In this document: positions 24,557 through 33,394 of the stretch, one piece after another | Position numbering within the stretch: the stretch's first letter is position 1 | Layout: each line of letters starts with the position of its first letter | Assembly (NCBI RefSeq): GCF_000153105.1 | Contig: NZ_CH672376.1 | Coordinates: forward strand, 3,084,485-3,148,484 | Source of the DNA: Blastopirellula marina DSM 3645 | GTDB lineage: Bacteria; Planctomycetota; Planctomycetia; Pirellulales; Pirellulaceae | Reading direction: 5' to 3' | Length of the DNA stretch: 64,000 nucleotides | Notes under the pieces: model-generated | Seen by the model: the letters and a program-made list of their open reading frames with translations, nothing else | Database searches by the model: none | What the model was told of the DNA's origin: nothing | Program-made: the position numbers and the translations under genes

Positions 24557-25789
24557 CTACACCGCATTCGTGCTGGAGGATGGTTGCTGATGGCGATCCT
24601 GCGATTTTGAAATCGGTAGACGGACGATGAACTCGCTCCCCTCCCCTTCTCCTGCGCTGATGACGTCAATCTTGCCTCCGTGCATCTCGACCAGACGCTT
24701 GACTAAGGTCAGACCGATGCCGAGGCCGCCTTTGGAAAGATCCAGATGTTTATCAACCTGATTGAACATCTCGAAGACCTCGGAGAGCAATTCTGGCGGG
24801 ATGCCGATACCGTTGTCTTTCACGCTGATCGCGACGAGCCCTTCCTGCAGCGCGACAGAGAGTTCAATGCGTCCGCCGTCCGGCGTGTATTTCGCGGCGT
24901 TGTTGAGGAGATTCGCAATCACCTGTGAAATTCGGACCGCGTCTCCAAAAATCTCGATCGGAGCGGAGGGCTGCTTGACCGAAAGTTGGTGGTTCGCTTC
25001 CGCGATGAGTGGAGTACTGGTTTCTACGGCGTTCTTTACGACGTCGCCCAGTTGAAAGATTTCACGTCGCAATTGAATCTTATCGCGGGAAATCCGACTA
25101 ATGTCTAGCAGATCGTCAATCAAGCGAACCATGTGCTGAACTTGTCGCTTTACGATGTCATATACTTCAATTTCTTCTTCTTTCGACAGCTCACTGAGCC
25201 GAATTACTTCGACGGCGCTGAGGATTGGCGCAAGCGGATTGCGTAACTCGTGGGCAAGCGTGGCGAGGAACTCATTCTTGCGGCGGTCCGAATTCTGCAG
25301 GGTCTCGGATTGTTTACGGCTTTGCTCCAACAGACGTGAGTTTTCGTGAAGCAAGACTTTCAGTTCGTCACGTTGGCGCGCGACCTCTTGGCGTTGCCGG
25401 AAGAGCTCGAAAAAAACCTCGGCTTTGCTTTTGAGGATGTCGGATTCAATCGGCTTGTGAAGGAAGTCGACGGCGCCGGCCTCATAACCTCGAAATCGCC
25501 GCTGGTGGTCCTCTGTTCCTGCGGTCAGAAAAATAATCGGGACGCGTTTCGTGCGTTCCGTACCGCGCATAAGTTCGGCCAGTTCGAATCCGTCCATGAT
25601 CGGCATTTGCACATCAATCAACGCCAACGCGACGTCATGTTGCAACAGCGCTTCCAGCGCTTCGGGGCCGGAACGCGCCTTGATTAGTTCCAAGCCTTCC
25701 CGACGCAAAACCACCTCGAGAGCGAGCAGATTTTCTTCGCGATCGTCGACCGTCAGACAATAGACCGGAGACGGGGGAGAATCAGTCAT
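24557..25789 (-). CDS. receiver-histidine kinase hybrid (REC-HisKA-HATPase)
   Basis: A 410-residue cytoplasmic protein. Residues 8-125 form a receiver domain with phosphoacceptor Asp59 ([11 protein letters not shown]), Thr/Ala at LTAGTED and Lys at HKP. A short coiled coil follows (about 130-170), then HisKA with His180 ([13 protein letters not shown]) and an HATPase_c domain with [16 protein letters not shown] and GLGIGLTLV boxes. The gene overlaps the preceding cheB by eight bases and ends the four-gene operon. It probably receives phosphate from the large hybrid kinase or feeds a downstream regulator. No DNA-binding output domain is seen. Confidence 0.95.
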   Translation of the reverse strand: MTDSPPSPVYCLTVDDREENLLALEVVLRREGLELIKARSGPEALEALLQHDVALALIDVQMPIMDGFELAELMRGTERTKRVPIIFLTAGTEDHQRRFRGYEAGAVDFLHKPIESDILKSKAEVFFELFRQRQEVARQRDELKVLLHENSRLLEQSRKQSETLQNSDRRKNEFLATLAHELRNPLAPILSAVEVIRLSELSKEEEIEVYDIVKRQVQHMVRLIDDLLDISRISRDKIQLRREIFQLGDVVKNAVETSTPLIAEANHQLSVKQPSAPIEIFGDAVRISQVIANLLNNAAKYTPDGGRIELSVALQEGLVAISVKDNGIGIPPELLSEVFEMFNQVDKHLDLSKGGLGIGLTLVKRLVEMHGGKIDVISAGEGEGSEFIVRLPISKSQDRHQQPSSSTNAV

Positions 25790-26363
25790 ATGTCCTCCCT
25801 TGATTTAATAAGTATTCAGCAATTTCTTCTAAGTTCATCGTGCGCGCTTCAGGACATGCGGCCTTGGCTGAATTGGGCATAAAAGGAGACGCGGCCTCGT
25901 TGGGGCATTGAACGATGGTTGCGCCGCCTAGCTGGGATATGCAGCGAAGTCCCGCCGATCCGTCATCATTGGAGCCTGTCAACACAATCCCGATCAACCC
26001 CGCGCCATAGGCGTCGGCCGCCGTCTCGAACAGGACGTCGATCGCTGGTCGAGAATAATGCACAGGCTCTTCACTGGAAAGCGAGATGAGTTTTTCGGTT
26101 TCAATCATCAAATGGTAGTCGGGCGGAGCAAGGTAGACGCACGAGGGCTCAATCGGCTCTTTGTCTTCCGCTTCGCGAATATTCAAAGGGCTCTTAGCCT
26201 GAAAAACGTCGACCAGCGCACTAGGACGATCGGGAGGCACATGGACGACCACAAAGATCGGCAGCGGATAGTCTTCTGGAAGCCGCGTTAAAATCGCGCT
26301 GACTGCTTCCACAGCGCCGCTGGATGCTCCAATTGCAATTGCTTCTCTGGGGGTGATTGTCAT
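25782..26363 (-). CDS. CheB-type protein-glutamate methylesterase without receiver domain
   Basis: A 193-residue stand-alone CheB catalytic domain. The triad is visible: Ser14 (IGASSGAVEAV), His41 (VVVHVPPDRPSALVDVF) and Asp134 (LTGSNDDGSAGL). It lacks the N-terminal receiver of classical chemotaxis CheB, so it is not regulated by its own phosphorylation. It overlaps cheR by four bases (ATGA). No methyl-accepting chemoreceptor is encoded in the window, so the methylated partner may be the hybrid kinase itself or a receptor elsewhere. Confidence 0.94.
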   Translation of the reverse strand: MTITPREAIAIGASSGAVEAVSAILTRLPEDYPLPIFVVVHVPPDRPSALVDVFQAKSPLNIREAEDKEPIEPSCVYLAPPDYHLMIETEKLISLSSEEPVHYSRPAIDVLFETAADAYGAGLIGIVLTGSNDDGSAGLRCISQLGGATIVQCPNEAASPFMPNSAKAACPEARTMNLEEIAEYLLNQGRTYD

Positions 26364-27187
26364 GGATCACTCCGCTTTTGGTAAACCCTGGCTTCACGTG
26401 AGAATTCGTCAAACGCCGCGACGTGCTGGGTGAAACGCAATGTTTCTTTGGAGCCTAATCCCAAAAAACCGCGACGAATGAGCGAGTCTAGCATCACTCC
26501 TATCGCGCGGTTTTGCAATTCGCGGTCAAAATAGATCAATACATTGCGGCACGAAACTAGGTGAACTTCTGCAAATACGGCGTCGGAGACCAAGCTATGA
26601 TCCGAAAACACGACATTCTTGCGGAGACTCTTGTCGAATACGGCGGCGCCGTAAGCAGCGGTATAGTAATCCGAAAGTGATCCTTTTCCGCCGGCCAATT
26701 GATGGTTTTTTGTAAATAACGGCAGTCGATCCAGGTCATAGACGCCTGCTTCCGCTTTCCGAAGCGCTTGGGGATTTACATCGGTCCCATAGATCATCGT
26801 TCGATCGTCCAGGCCTTCCTCACGCAGCATAATCGAGAGGGAGTATACTTCCTCGCCGTCGCCACACCCAGCGACCCAGATTTTTAGCGAAGGATAAGTA
26901 CGCAAATGAGGAAAGACTTCTTCGCGAAGGACCCGGAAATAGTGGGGGTCACGGAAAAGTTCGCTGACTTGCACCGTTAAATACGACAACAGACTAGCGA
27001 GAACGTCCGCTTCGTGAAGAACGCGACCCTGGAGTTGAGAAAACGTGTCACATTGGAATCGCGATTTGGCTTGACTTAGCCGGCGTTTAATCGACGCCAT
27101 CGAGTAGCCGCGAAAGTCGTAGTGGTAGCGTTCAAAGATCGCCTGCAGCAGCAACCTTAGTTCGATATCTTCTACCTTGTCGCTCAT
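26360..27187 (-). CDS. CheR-type protein-glutamate methyltransferase
   Basis: A 275-residue protein with the CheR N-terminal helical domain (about residues 8-70, YDFRGYSMASIKRRL) and a SAM-dependent methyltransferase domain: KIWVAGCGDGEEVYSLSI near residue 103, IYGTDVNPQALRKAE near residue 132, and VSCRNVLIYFDRELQ, the CheR signature. The SAM motif has GCGDGEE rather than the usual GCSTGEE, a mild change. It overlaps its neighbours by four bases on each side, so it is co-translated with the kinase upstream and cheB downstream. Confidence 0.94.
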   Translation of the reverse strand: MSDKVEDIELRLLLQAIFERYHYDFRGYSMASIKRRLSQAKSRFQCDTFSQLQGRVLHEADVLASLLSYLTVQVSELFRDPHYFRVLREEVFPHLRTYPSLKIWVAGCGDGEEVYSLSIMLREEGLDDRTMIYGTDVNPQALRKAEAGVYDLDRLPLFTKNHQLAGGKGSLSDYYTAAYGAAVFDKSLRKNVVFSDHSLVSDAVFAEVHLVSCRNVLIYFDRELQNRAIGVMLDSLIRRGFLGLGSKETLRFTQHVAAFDEFSREARVYQKRSDP

Positions 27188-30100
27188 AGTCCTGCTCCTT
27201 GTCGGGGCATCCAGACGCGAATCAAGGAGAGGAGCTTTTCGACATCCAGCGGCTTGGCCAAATAGTCATTCGCTCCAGCGGCGAGGCACGACTGCTGATC
27301 GTCCTTCATCGCTTTGGCGGTCAACATGATAATAGGAAGTCGCTGGCACTGCGGACGCTTGCGGATTTCTTGGGTCGCGCTGATTCCATCCATTTCCGGC
27401 ATCATCACGTCCATTAGCACCAAGTCGACCCGGTTGTTAGGCTCCGCGATCGATTTGTCAATCGCCGCGACCGCTTCCAGACCATTTCTCGCAACTTGCA
27501 GAACGACGCCGCAGGGCTCCAAGATGCTGGTCAAAGCAAACACGTTCCGTACGTCATCTTCCACAATCAGAATATGCCGATTTTCTAACGCCGCATCTCG
27601 GCTGCGAGCTTTTTCAATCATCCGCTGCTGTTCTGGCGGAAGTTCGGAAACGACCTGATGTAAAAAGAGGGTGACCTCGTCCAAAAGTCGTTCCGGAGAC
27701 TTGGCGCCTTTAATGATGATGGAGCTCGAATAGCGCCGCAACCGCTGCTCTTGCTCAATCGACAGGTCTCTCCCCGTGTAAACGATCACCGGTGGAAACG
27801 AATAGCTTTCTTCCTGACTCAGCGTTTCGAGCAGAGAATATCCTGACGCGTCGGGCAACGTCAGATCGAGAACCATGCAGTCGAACGTTTCACTTCTCAA
27901 CTTTTCGAGACATTCAGCGGCGCTTTGGACGCCGATTGTTTCGACATCGCGCGACCTGAGCAGCGCGTGCATGCTATCCAATTGGACGGGATCGTCTTCG
28001 ACGACAAGCACGCGCCTCATCCGCTGAGCGAGTCGAGTTTCCAGACCTTGCAGCACCTCGATGATTTCTTCTCGTTTGACCGGCTTGAGCATGAAGCCGA
28101 TGGCCCCCAGCGACAGGGCCGAGTCGTTGTAATCGTTGCCGGAGATGACATGCACAGGAATGTGCCGCACTCGCGCGTCATTTTTTAGTCGATCAAGTAC
28201 GGAAAGACCCGAATGATCGGGAAGTCCAACGTCCAGGATTACCGCACTCGGCTGGTACTCCAATGCGGCGGCATACGCTTCTTCCGCCGTGTTGGCGACA
28301 ACGCATTGAAAACGCGTGTCATGCGCCAGGTTATAGAGGATCTGAGCAAAGTTCGGATCGTCTTCCACAACCAAGATAACGCGAGCAGTTCCTTGGAGTT
28401 GATCGCGGTCGTCCTCAATTAAACGAAACTCCGTCTGCTTTCTTGCAGGGCGCGCTTCGGAAATCGGCGGCGAATCGCTCTTTGTAGAAATGGCGATTTC
28501 TTTCGATTCTTCGCTGGCGATTGTCGGCGGCGACGCCGTGGGATCAAAATCGGCGGGAATAATCAAAGTAAAGGTGCTTCCATCGCCCGGCTTGCTTTCC
28601 AGACGCAGTTCGCCGCCGAGCAGTCGGGAAAATTCTTTCGAGATCGACAGTCCTAGCCCGGTTCCTCCATGTTTGCGGTGAGATGAACTATCGGCCTGAC
28701 GGAAGGCTTCGAATACGATTTGTTGCTGCTCTTCCGAAATGCCGATCCCTGTATCGGAGACGGCCAATGCGAGTCGCTGATTGGAGAGCGGAGTGACGGA
28801 AAGTTTGACTTCTCCCTGTTCCGTGAATTTGATCGCATTGGATAATAAATTTTTGAGTACCTGTTCCAAACGCTGACGATCGGTGAAGATTATTTTCGGG
28901 CAGTCGGGGGCGATCTGCGTCTCGAAACGGAGCTCTTTTTGCCTGGCGAGCGGCTGCATGGTGCGCGAAACTTCATCGATCAACTTCTGAACCCGCAACT
29001 GCTCCAGACGTAACTCCATCTGACCTGCTTCGATTTTGGAAAGGTCCAAGATGTCGCTGATGAGATTGAGCAAATCGTTGCCTGCTGATTGGATCGTTTT
29101 GGCGAATTTGACTTGCTCTTCGGAGAGATTTCCCTGAGGGTTGTCGGCGAGTAGCTTCGCTAAGATCAAGGAAGAGTTGAGAGGAGTGCGCAGTTCGTGC
29201 GACATATTGGCGAGGAAGTCGGATTTGTAACGACTGGCCCTTTCCAAGTCCGCCGCTTGGTGCTGGAGCGACAACTTGGTTCGGGCCAGATCGTCGCGCT
29301 GCGCTTCCAACTGTTGCGTCTGCTCCTCTAGTTGGGTATTCGTCTGCTCCAATTCCGCCTGTTGCAGTTCGAGGCGCGTCGCCGTTTCTTTAAGCGCATT
29401 CCCCTGCTCTTCCAGTTCCTCGTTAGCGACGCGCAGTTCTTCGCTCTGTGCCTGCAGCTCTTCCGATTGACGTTGCGTTTCTTCTAACAAAGTTTGTAAA
29501 TGGGCGCGATAGTTGGCTGAACGAACGGCGATCGCGACCGACTCTGAAACTCTTTCCAGCAACAATCGCGTACGACCGTCGACTTCTGACAAAAATCCGA
29601 TTTCCAGCACCGCGTAGGTGATGTCTTCGGCTGCCATTGGACAAATCGCCAGGTGCTTAGGCTTTCCATTTCCCAGGGCGCTGCCTAGAGTCAGATATCC
29701 ATCCGGCACATCATCGAGCATGAAGATCCGATTGTCTTTCACTGCCCGGCCGAGCAGCCCATCTTCCAAAGTGAAATCATTTTGAATGTCACTATTGCTG
29801 GGAACGCCGTAGCTGGCGATACGACGAAACTCTTTGCCGTCCCGAGCGAATAAAACGGCGACCTGGGCGCCAGTATATTCGGTGAGCAGTTTCAGCACGC
29901 TGTCCCCCAGGTTTTCGAGACTGGGATCGCCGATCATCGCTTTACTGAGACTGGTTTGTCCCTTTTGCAGCCAGCGCTCGAGATCGATCTCGAGCTTATT
30001 TTTCACAAAGAAATAGGCCACGATCGCCATCACCCAGATCGTAAAAATACCGCATCCACGATTGATCTGTGCAATCACAAGATTAAAGCCAGGTTCGTCA

Positions 30101-30321
30101 GACACAAGCGTGGCGAACATGAGCAGCGTCGCGACCGCAGCGACAGCCAGCGGAATCTGCGGACGCCAAGCCAACAAGGATAAAGCGATCGGGATCAGGT
30201 ACATCACCCACACCGCTACCCCCAGCGGAGTGTAAATGTCCGAAAGAAAAACCCCGGCGATCGAGATTGCAATCGCGAGATGAAGCGCTAGAGACCGAGT
30301 ATTTTGCAAGGGAAAGATCAC
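27184..30321 (-). CDS. membrane hybrid histidine kinase with GAF, HisKA, HATPase and three receiver domains
   Basis: A 1,045-residue protein that begins at a GTG. It has four membrane helices (about 12-30, 33-50, 56-73, 90-106) and a GAF domain (about 125-268). A long coiled coil of E/Q-rich heptads (about 272-362) leads to HisKA with His375 (FLANMSHELRTPLNS) and an HATPase domain (NLLSNAIKF, DTGIGIS, GTGLGLSI). Three receivers follow, at about 650-765 (LDVGLPDHSG), 770-885 (LDLTLPDASG) and 915-1035 (MDVMMPEMDG). The second receiver has a degenerate C-terminal half (KGAKS in place of K-P). It heads the operon with cheR, cheB and the receiver-kinase. This is a multi-step phosphorelay sensor; its signal is unknown. 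Confidence 0.94.
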   Translation of the reverse strand: MIFPLQNTRSLALHLAIAISIAGVFLSDIYTPLGVAVWVMYLIPIALSLLAWRPQIPLAVAAVATLLMFATLVSDEPGFNLVIAQINRGCGIFTIWVMAIVAYFFVKNKLEIDLERWLQKGQTSLSKAMIGDPSLENLGDSVLKLLTEYTGAQVAVLFARDGKEFRRIASYGVPSNSDIQNDFTLEDGLLGRAVKDNRIFMLDDVPDGYLTLGSALGNGKPKHLAICPMAAEDITYAVLEIGFLSEVDGRTRLLLERVSESVAIAVRSANYRAHLQTLLEETQRQSEELQAQSEELRVANEELEEQGNALKETATRLELQQAELEQTNTQLEEQTQQLEAQRDDLARTKLSLQHQAADLERASRYKSDFLANMSHELRTPLNSSLILAKLLADNPQGNLSEEQVKFAKTIQSAGNDLLNLISDILDLSKIEAGQMELRLEQLRVQKLIDEVSRTMQPLARQKELRFETQIAPDCPKIIFTDRQRLEQVLKNLLSNAIKFTEQGEVKLSVTPLSNQRLALAVSDTGIGISEEQQQIVFEAFRQADSSSHRKHGGTGLGLSISKEFSRLLGGELRLESKPGDGSTFTLIIPADFDPTASPPTIASEESKEIAISTKSDSPPISEARPARKQTEFRLIEDDRDQLQGTARVILVVEDDPNFAQILYNLAHDTRFQCVVANTAEEAYAAALEYQPSAVILDVGLPDHSGLSVLDRLKNDARVRHIPVHVISGNDYNDSALSLGAIGFMLKPVKREEIIEVLQGLETRLAQRMRRVLVVEDDPVQLDSMHALLRSRDVETIGVQSAAECLEKLRSETFDCMVLDLTLPDASGYSLLETLSQEESYSFPPVIVYTGRDLSIEQEQRLRRYSSSIIIKGAKSPERLLDEVTLFLHQVVSELPPEQQRMIEKARSRDAALENRHILIVEDDVRNVFALTSILEPCGVVLQVARNGLEAVAAIDKSIAEPNNRVDLVLMDVMMPEMDGISATQEIRKRPQCQRLPIIMLTAKAMKDDQQSCLAAGANDYLAKPLDVEKLLSLIRVWMPRQGAGL

Positions 30322-30565
30322 TATGAAGTCGTTGGTTGGTTGATTTTTTAGGAGAGTATCCGTCTTTTTACGGCGTTTCGAGGAGCCGATAAAAACTTGG
30401 CATCCCTTGAACGGATCGCGTTGACGGCGATCGCTCTTATCTTTCTAGGAGCCGAACATCGGGAGAGTCAAGTTTAGTTATTTAGTTGTAGCGAGTTTGC
30501 TCGCCTGCTCCCATGACTCAGATTTGCTTTCAAATCTTCAGAAACGGGAAAGCCGAAAAGCCGCT

Positions 30566-33382
30566 TTACAGCGTCAGCCCAATCGGCAGCGCTTCGCCAA
30601 AGACCTGATCCCGTTCTTCATGATCCAAGTTCCCGCCTGCGCGGACGATCCGGGCAAAGTGGGATGGGGCATTTTCGGTCTCTAGCCAAACGGCGGCTTC
30701 CTCGCGATCGACCGACGCGAGATCGCGATACCGATCGTCAGTCAGGCGAGCGATCTGCATCACCGCCAGCAGATCCATCGGATCGCGGTTCCGATCGCGA
30801 TAGATCGCAGCGAGCCAACGTGTGGCGATCTCGGCTGAAATGACCGAGTTGAGCGGACCGTAGACCGGAGTGCGACTGGCCAGCCGGCCCAGCGTCCAGG
30901 CCATCGCCGAACGCGCGGAGGCCATCTTGGGTTTGCTCAGCAGATCGACGATCCAGCCGCCGATCTCCAGCTTGGTCGAGACGTCTAGCAACTCTAGACC
31001 TCCCAACAATCGCCAGGCTTCGAGCGATTCTTGCGGAGTAAAGGTCGCGGTCCCCTGTCCTGTCATGACGCGTCGATGCAGCCCGCGAAACGCTTGGAGC
31101 AGCGGTTCGGCGACTGCTTTCTGTTGTCCGCGATTCAGTCCGCCGGCGATTCGACGCCATAAAATCCAAGACTGCACGCGGCAATTCGCGTCGTTGTGCA
31201 CGACTTTGCCTTGCAGTGCTTTCCAGGTTTCGGAGACGCGCCAATCGTCGAGCGCCAGCCCATAGCCGGGGCGCAGCGCGAAGCCGACCAGATTGAGCCA
31301 GCGTATTTCATGGCTGCTGCTGCGGCGCCGACCCGGCTCGAGGTCCAGCAACTCGCCCCAGATGCGACGTAGGAGCGAGGCCGGCCACTGGTTCCGGGCC
31401 ATCTCGCTGGTCGTTTCCAACTCTTGCAGCAACCGTTGCGGCTTGAGCGTCGCCGTTTCGCCAAAGGTCGCCGTCAGTTGCGATTGGAGCGAAGACCAAA
31501 TCTCTTCGTCCAACACGCCTTCCGCTTCTCGATCCGAGACGTGCGCCGCGACATCGGTCTGCGTGGCGCTGCGCACGTCAAACTGCAATCGCCAACGCCG
31601 ATCGCTTTCGATTTCGTCGCACCACAGTTCAATCGTGCCGATCTCGGTCAAACGCGCGTGCAGCTTGACGGCGATCTCGGTCGCTTCGCTGCGACGCTTG
31701 GCTCGCAAGACCGTACGGATTGGCGGTAGCGAGCGAATCTGCTCTTGATCGACGCTGACGATCTCGCCGGCCTTGTCGATCAGGCGGATGCTCGAAACGA
31801 ACAAGGGGAACTCGACCGGCTCCGAAACTCGCAGCCGAAACGTCCGCGCTTGCAGGTCGATCTCTTCGCCGGGCTGCGTTGTCGCCGGGAGGATGCAAAG
31901 CGCCTGGGGTTTACCTTGCTCGTCTTGACCGACGCCAATGTAATAAGTGCGGGCCAAATTCGCGGCGATGCGCACTCCTTCGCCGCGTCGCACCAAACCA
32001 TAATAGGCGGCGCCGCGGGCGACCGCCAAATCGAGCCGATCATTGTCGAGAATTTGCAACTGGAACTGCGGATCCGTCGGCAAGAACCACGCGGTAATTT
32101 CGTCGATCAGCTTGCGGCGCAGTCGTGACGACTCAAAAAAGCCGCCGTTGAACAGCACAATGTCAGGCCGAACCGCGACGCTTTCTTCTTCGACGACATG
32201 GTGATGATTTCGCAGGAATGCGGACAAATGACGCGTGATCGCGGGATCGTTGGCGAATGGAAGCCCGAACTCCTGAAAGCCGGAGCTTCGTTTTTCGAGC
32301 GGCGTATCGATCGTTCCAGCAGGCAAGAAGCCGTCGACCAGGACTTGCTCGATCTCGCTTTTGGTGAGCGTCGCCTGCCGACCGCCGCCGATCAATTTCG
32401 AGCCGCCGCTCGGCAAGTTGATCGTGATCTCGTCGGGCGCGTTATTGGTCAACATCTCTTCTTTGGCGACCCGACAACGACGGACCAACGTCGACCAGTC
32501 GCCGGGAGATAGTTTGCCGCCGCTGGTCAGGCGTTGTTCGAGATAGGTCGCCAGGGTGAGGTCGAGATTGTCGCCTCCTAAGATCAAATGTTCGCCGACG
32601 GCGACGCGGTGAAATTGAACCTTGCCATCTTCTCCCTGACGGACGCGGATCAGCGTAAAGTCGGACGTGCCGCCGCCGATATCGCAGACCAGGATCGTCT
32701 GTCCCGGCGAGACGAGCGTCTCCCAGTTCTCTTGGTGCTTGTCGAGCCAAGCGTAAAACGCCGCTTGCGGTTCTTCGATCAGCACAACTCGCTTCAGGCC
32801 GGCTTCGGCCGCCGCGGCGACGGTCAACTCGCGAGCAATCTCGTCAAACGAAGCCGGCAAAGTCAGGACGATATCTTGCTGCTCGAGCGGATGCTGCGGA
32901 TGAGCGTCGTTCCACGCGGCCCGAATATGGGCCAATAAGCGAGCACTGACCGTCAACGGCGAGAGCTTTTCGAGGTCGGACGCGCCGTGCCAGGGCAAGA
33001 GCGCCGCCGTCCGATCGACGCCGGTATGCGAGAGCCAGCTTTTGGCCGAGTTGATGACTCGCGACGGAACCGTGATTCCATGATCGCGGGCAAACATGCC
33101 GACGCAGTAGTTGGCGCTCGGCTTGCTCCAAGGAAGCTGCAGAGCGTCCGCCGGAAACTCGGACTTGGCCGCTTCGTAGTGAAACGAGGGGAGCGTCGAA
33201 CGGGCTTCGATTTGCTGTGGAGCGACGATCTGCGGAATCGAAAACGATTGCAGTTTGCCGGGCGCAGCTTCGGTATCGACGTATGCGACCGCCGAATTGG
33301 TCGTGCCGAGATCGATTCCTACGACATAACGACTTGGCGCATCTTCGTCACCGCTGGTCGCCGCTGCTTGATGTTTCACCAC
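30566..33382 (-). CDS. Hsp70-family protein with long C-terminal extension
   Basis: A 938-residue protein starting at GTG 33382, with AGGCGG eight bases upstream overlapping the previous gene's stop. The N-terminal half is an Hsp70/actin-like ATPase: VVGIDLGTTNSAVAY (about residue 20), a second phosphate loop CDIGGGTSDFTLIRV, and the adenosine motif region LFNGGFFESSRLRRKL. The C-terminal ~400 residues do not look like a normal substrate-binding domain and lid; they are Trp/Arg-rich and helical (RRIWGELLDLEPGRRRSSSH; QSWILWRRIAGGLNRGQQ). They may correspond to a DUF3731-type domain known from Hsp70 relatives. The DUF2760 and first Hsp70 genes lie upstream in the same operon. Confidence 0.88.
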   Translation of the reverse strand: MVKHQAAATSGDEDAPSRYVVGIDLGTTNSAVAYVDTEAAPGKLQSFSIPQIVAPQQIEARSTLPSFHYEAAKSEFPADALQLPWSKPSANYCVGMFARDHGITVPSRVINSAKSWLSHTGVDRTAALLPWHGASDLEKLSPLTVSARLLAHIRAAWNDAHPQHPLEQQDIVLTLPASFDEIARELTVAAAAEAGLKRVVLIEEPQAAFYAWLDKHQENWETLVSPGQTILVCDIGGGTSDFTLIRVRQGEDGKVQFHRVAVGEHLILGGDNLDLTLATYLEQRLTSGGKLSPGDWSTLVRRCRVAKEEMLTNNAPDEITINLPSGGSKLIGGGRQATLTKSEIEQVLVDGFLPAGTIDTPLEKRSSGFQEFGLPFANDPAITRHLSAFLRNHHHVVEEESVAVRPDIVLFNGGFFESSRLRRKLIDEITAWFLPTDPQFQLQILDNDRLDLAVARGAAYYGLVRRGEGVRIAANLARTYYIGVGQDEQGKPQALCILPATTQPGEEIDLQARTFRLRVSEPVEFPLFVSSIRLIDKAGEIVSVDQEQIRSLPPIRTVLRAKRRSEATEIAVKLHARLTEIGTIELWCDEIESDRRWRLQFDVRSATQTDVAAHVSDREAEGVLDEEIWSSLQSQLTATFGETATLKPQRLLQELETTSEMARNQWPASLLRRIWGELLDLEPGRRRSSSHEIRWLNLVGFALRPGYGLALDDWRVSETWKALQGKVVHNDANCRVQSWILWRRIAGGLNRGQQKAVAEPLLQAFRGLHRRVMTGQGTATFTPQESLEAWRLLGGLELLDVSTKLEIGGWIVDLLSKPKMASARSAMAWTLGRLASRTPVYGPLNSVISAEIATRWLAAIYRDRNRDPMDLLAVMQIARLTDDRYRDLASVDREEAAVWLETENAPSHFARIVRAGGNLDHEERDQVFGEALPIGLTL

Positions 33383-33394
33383 GATGCCAACCGC

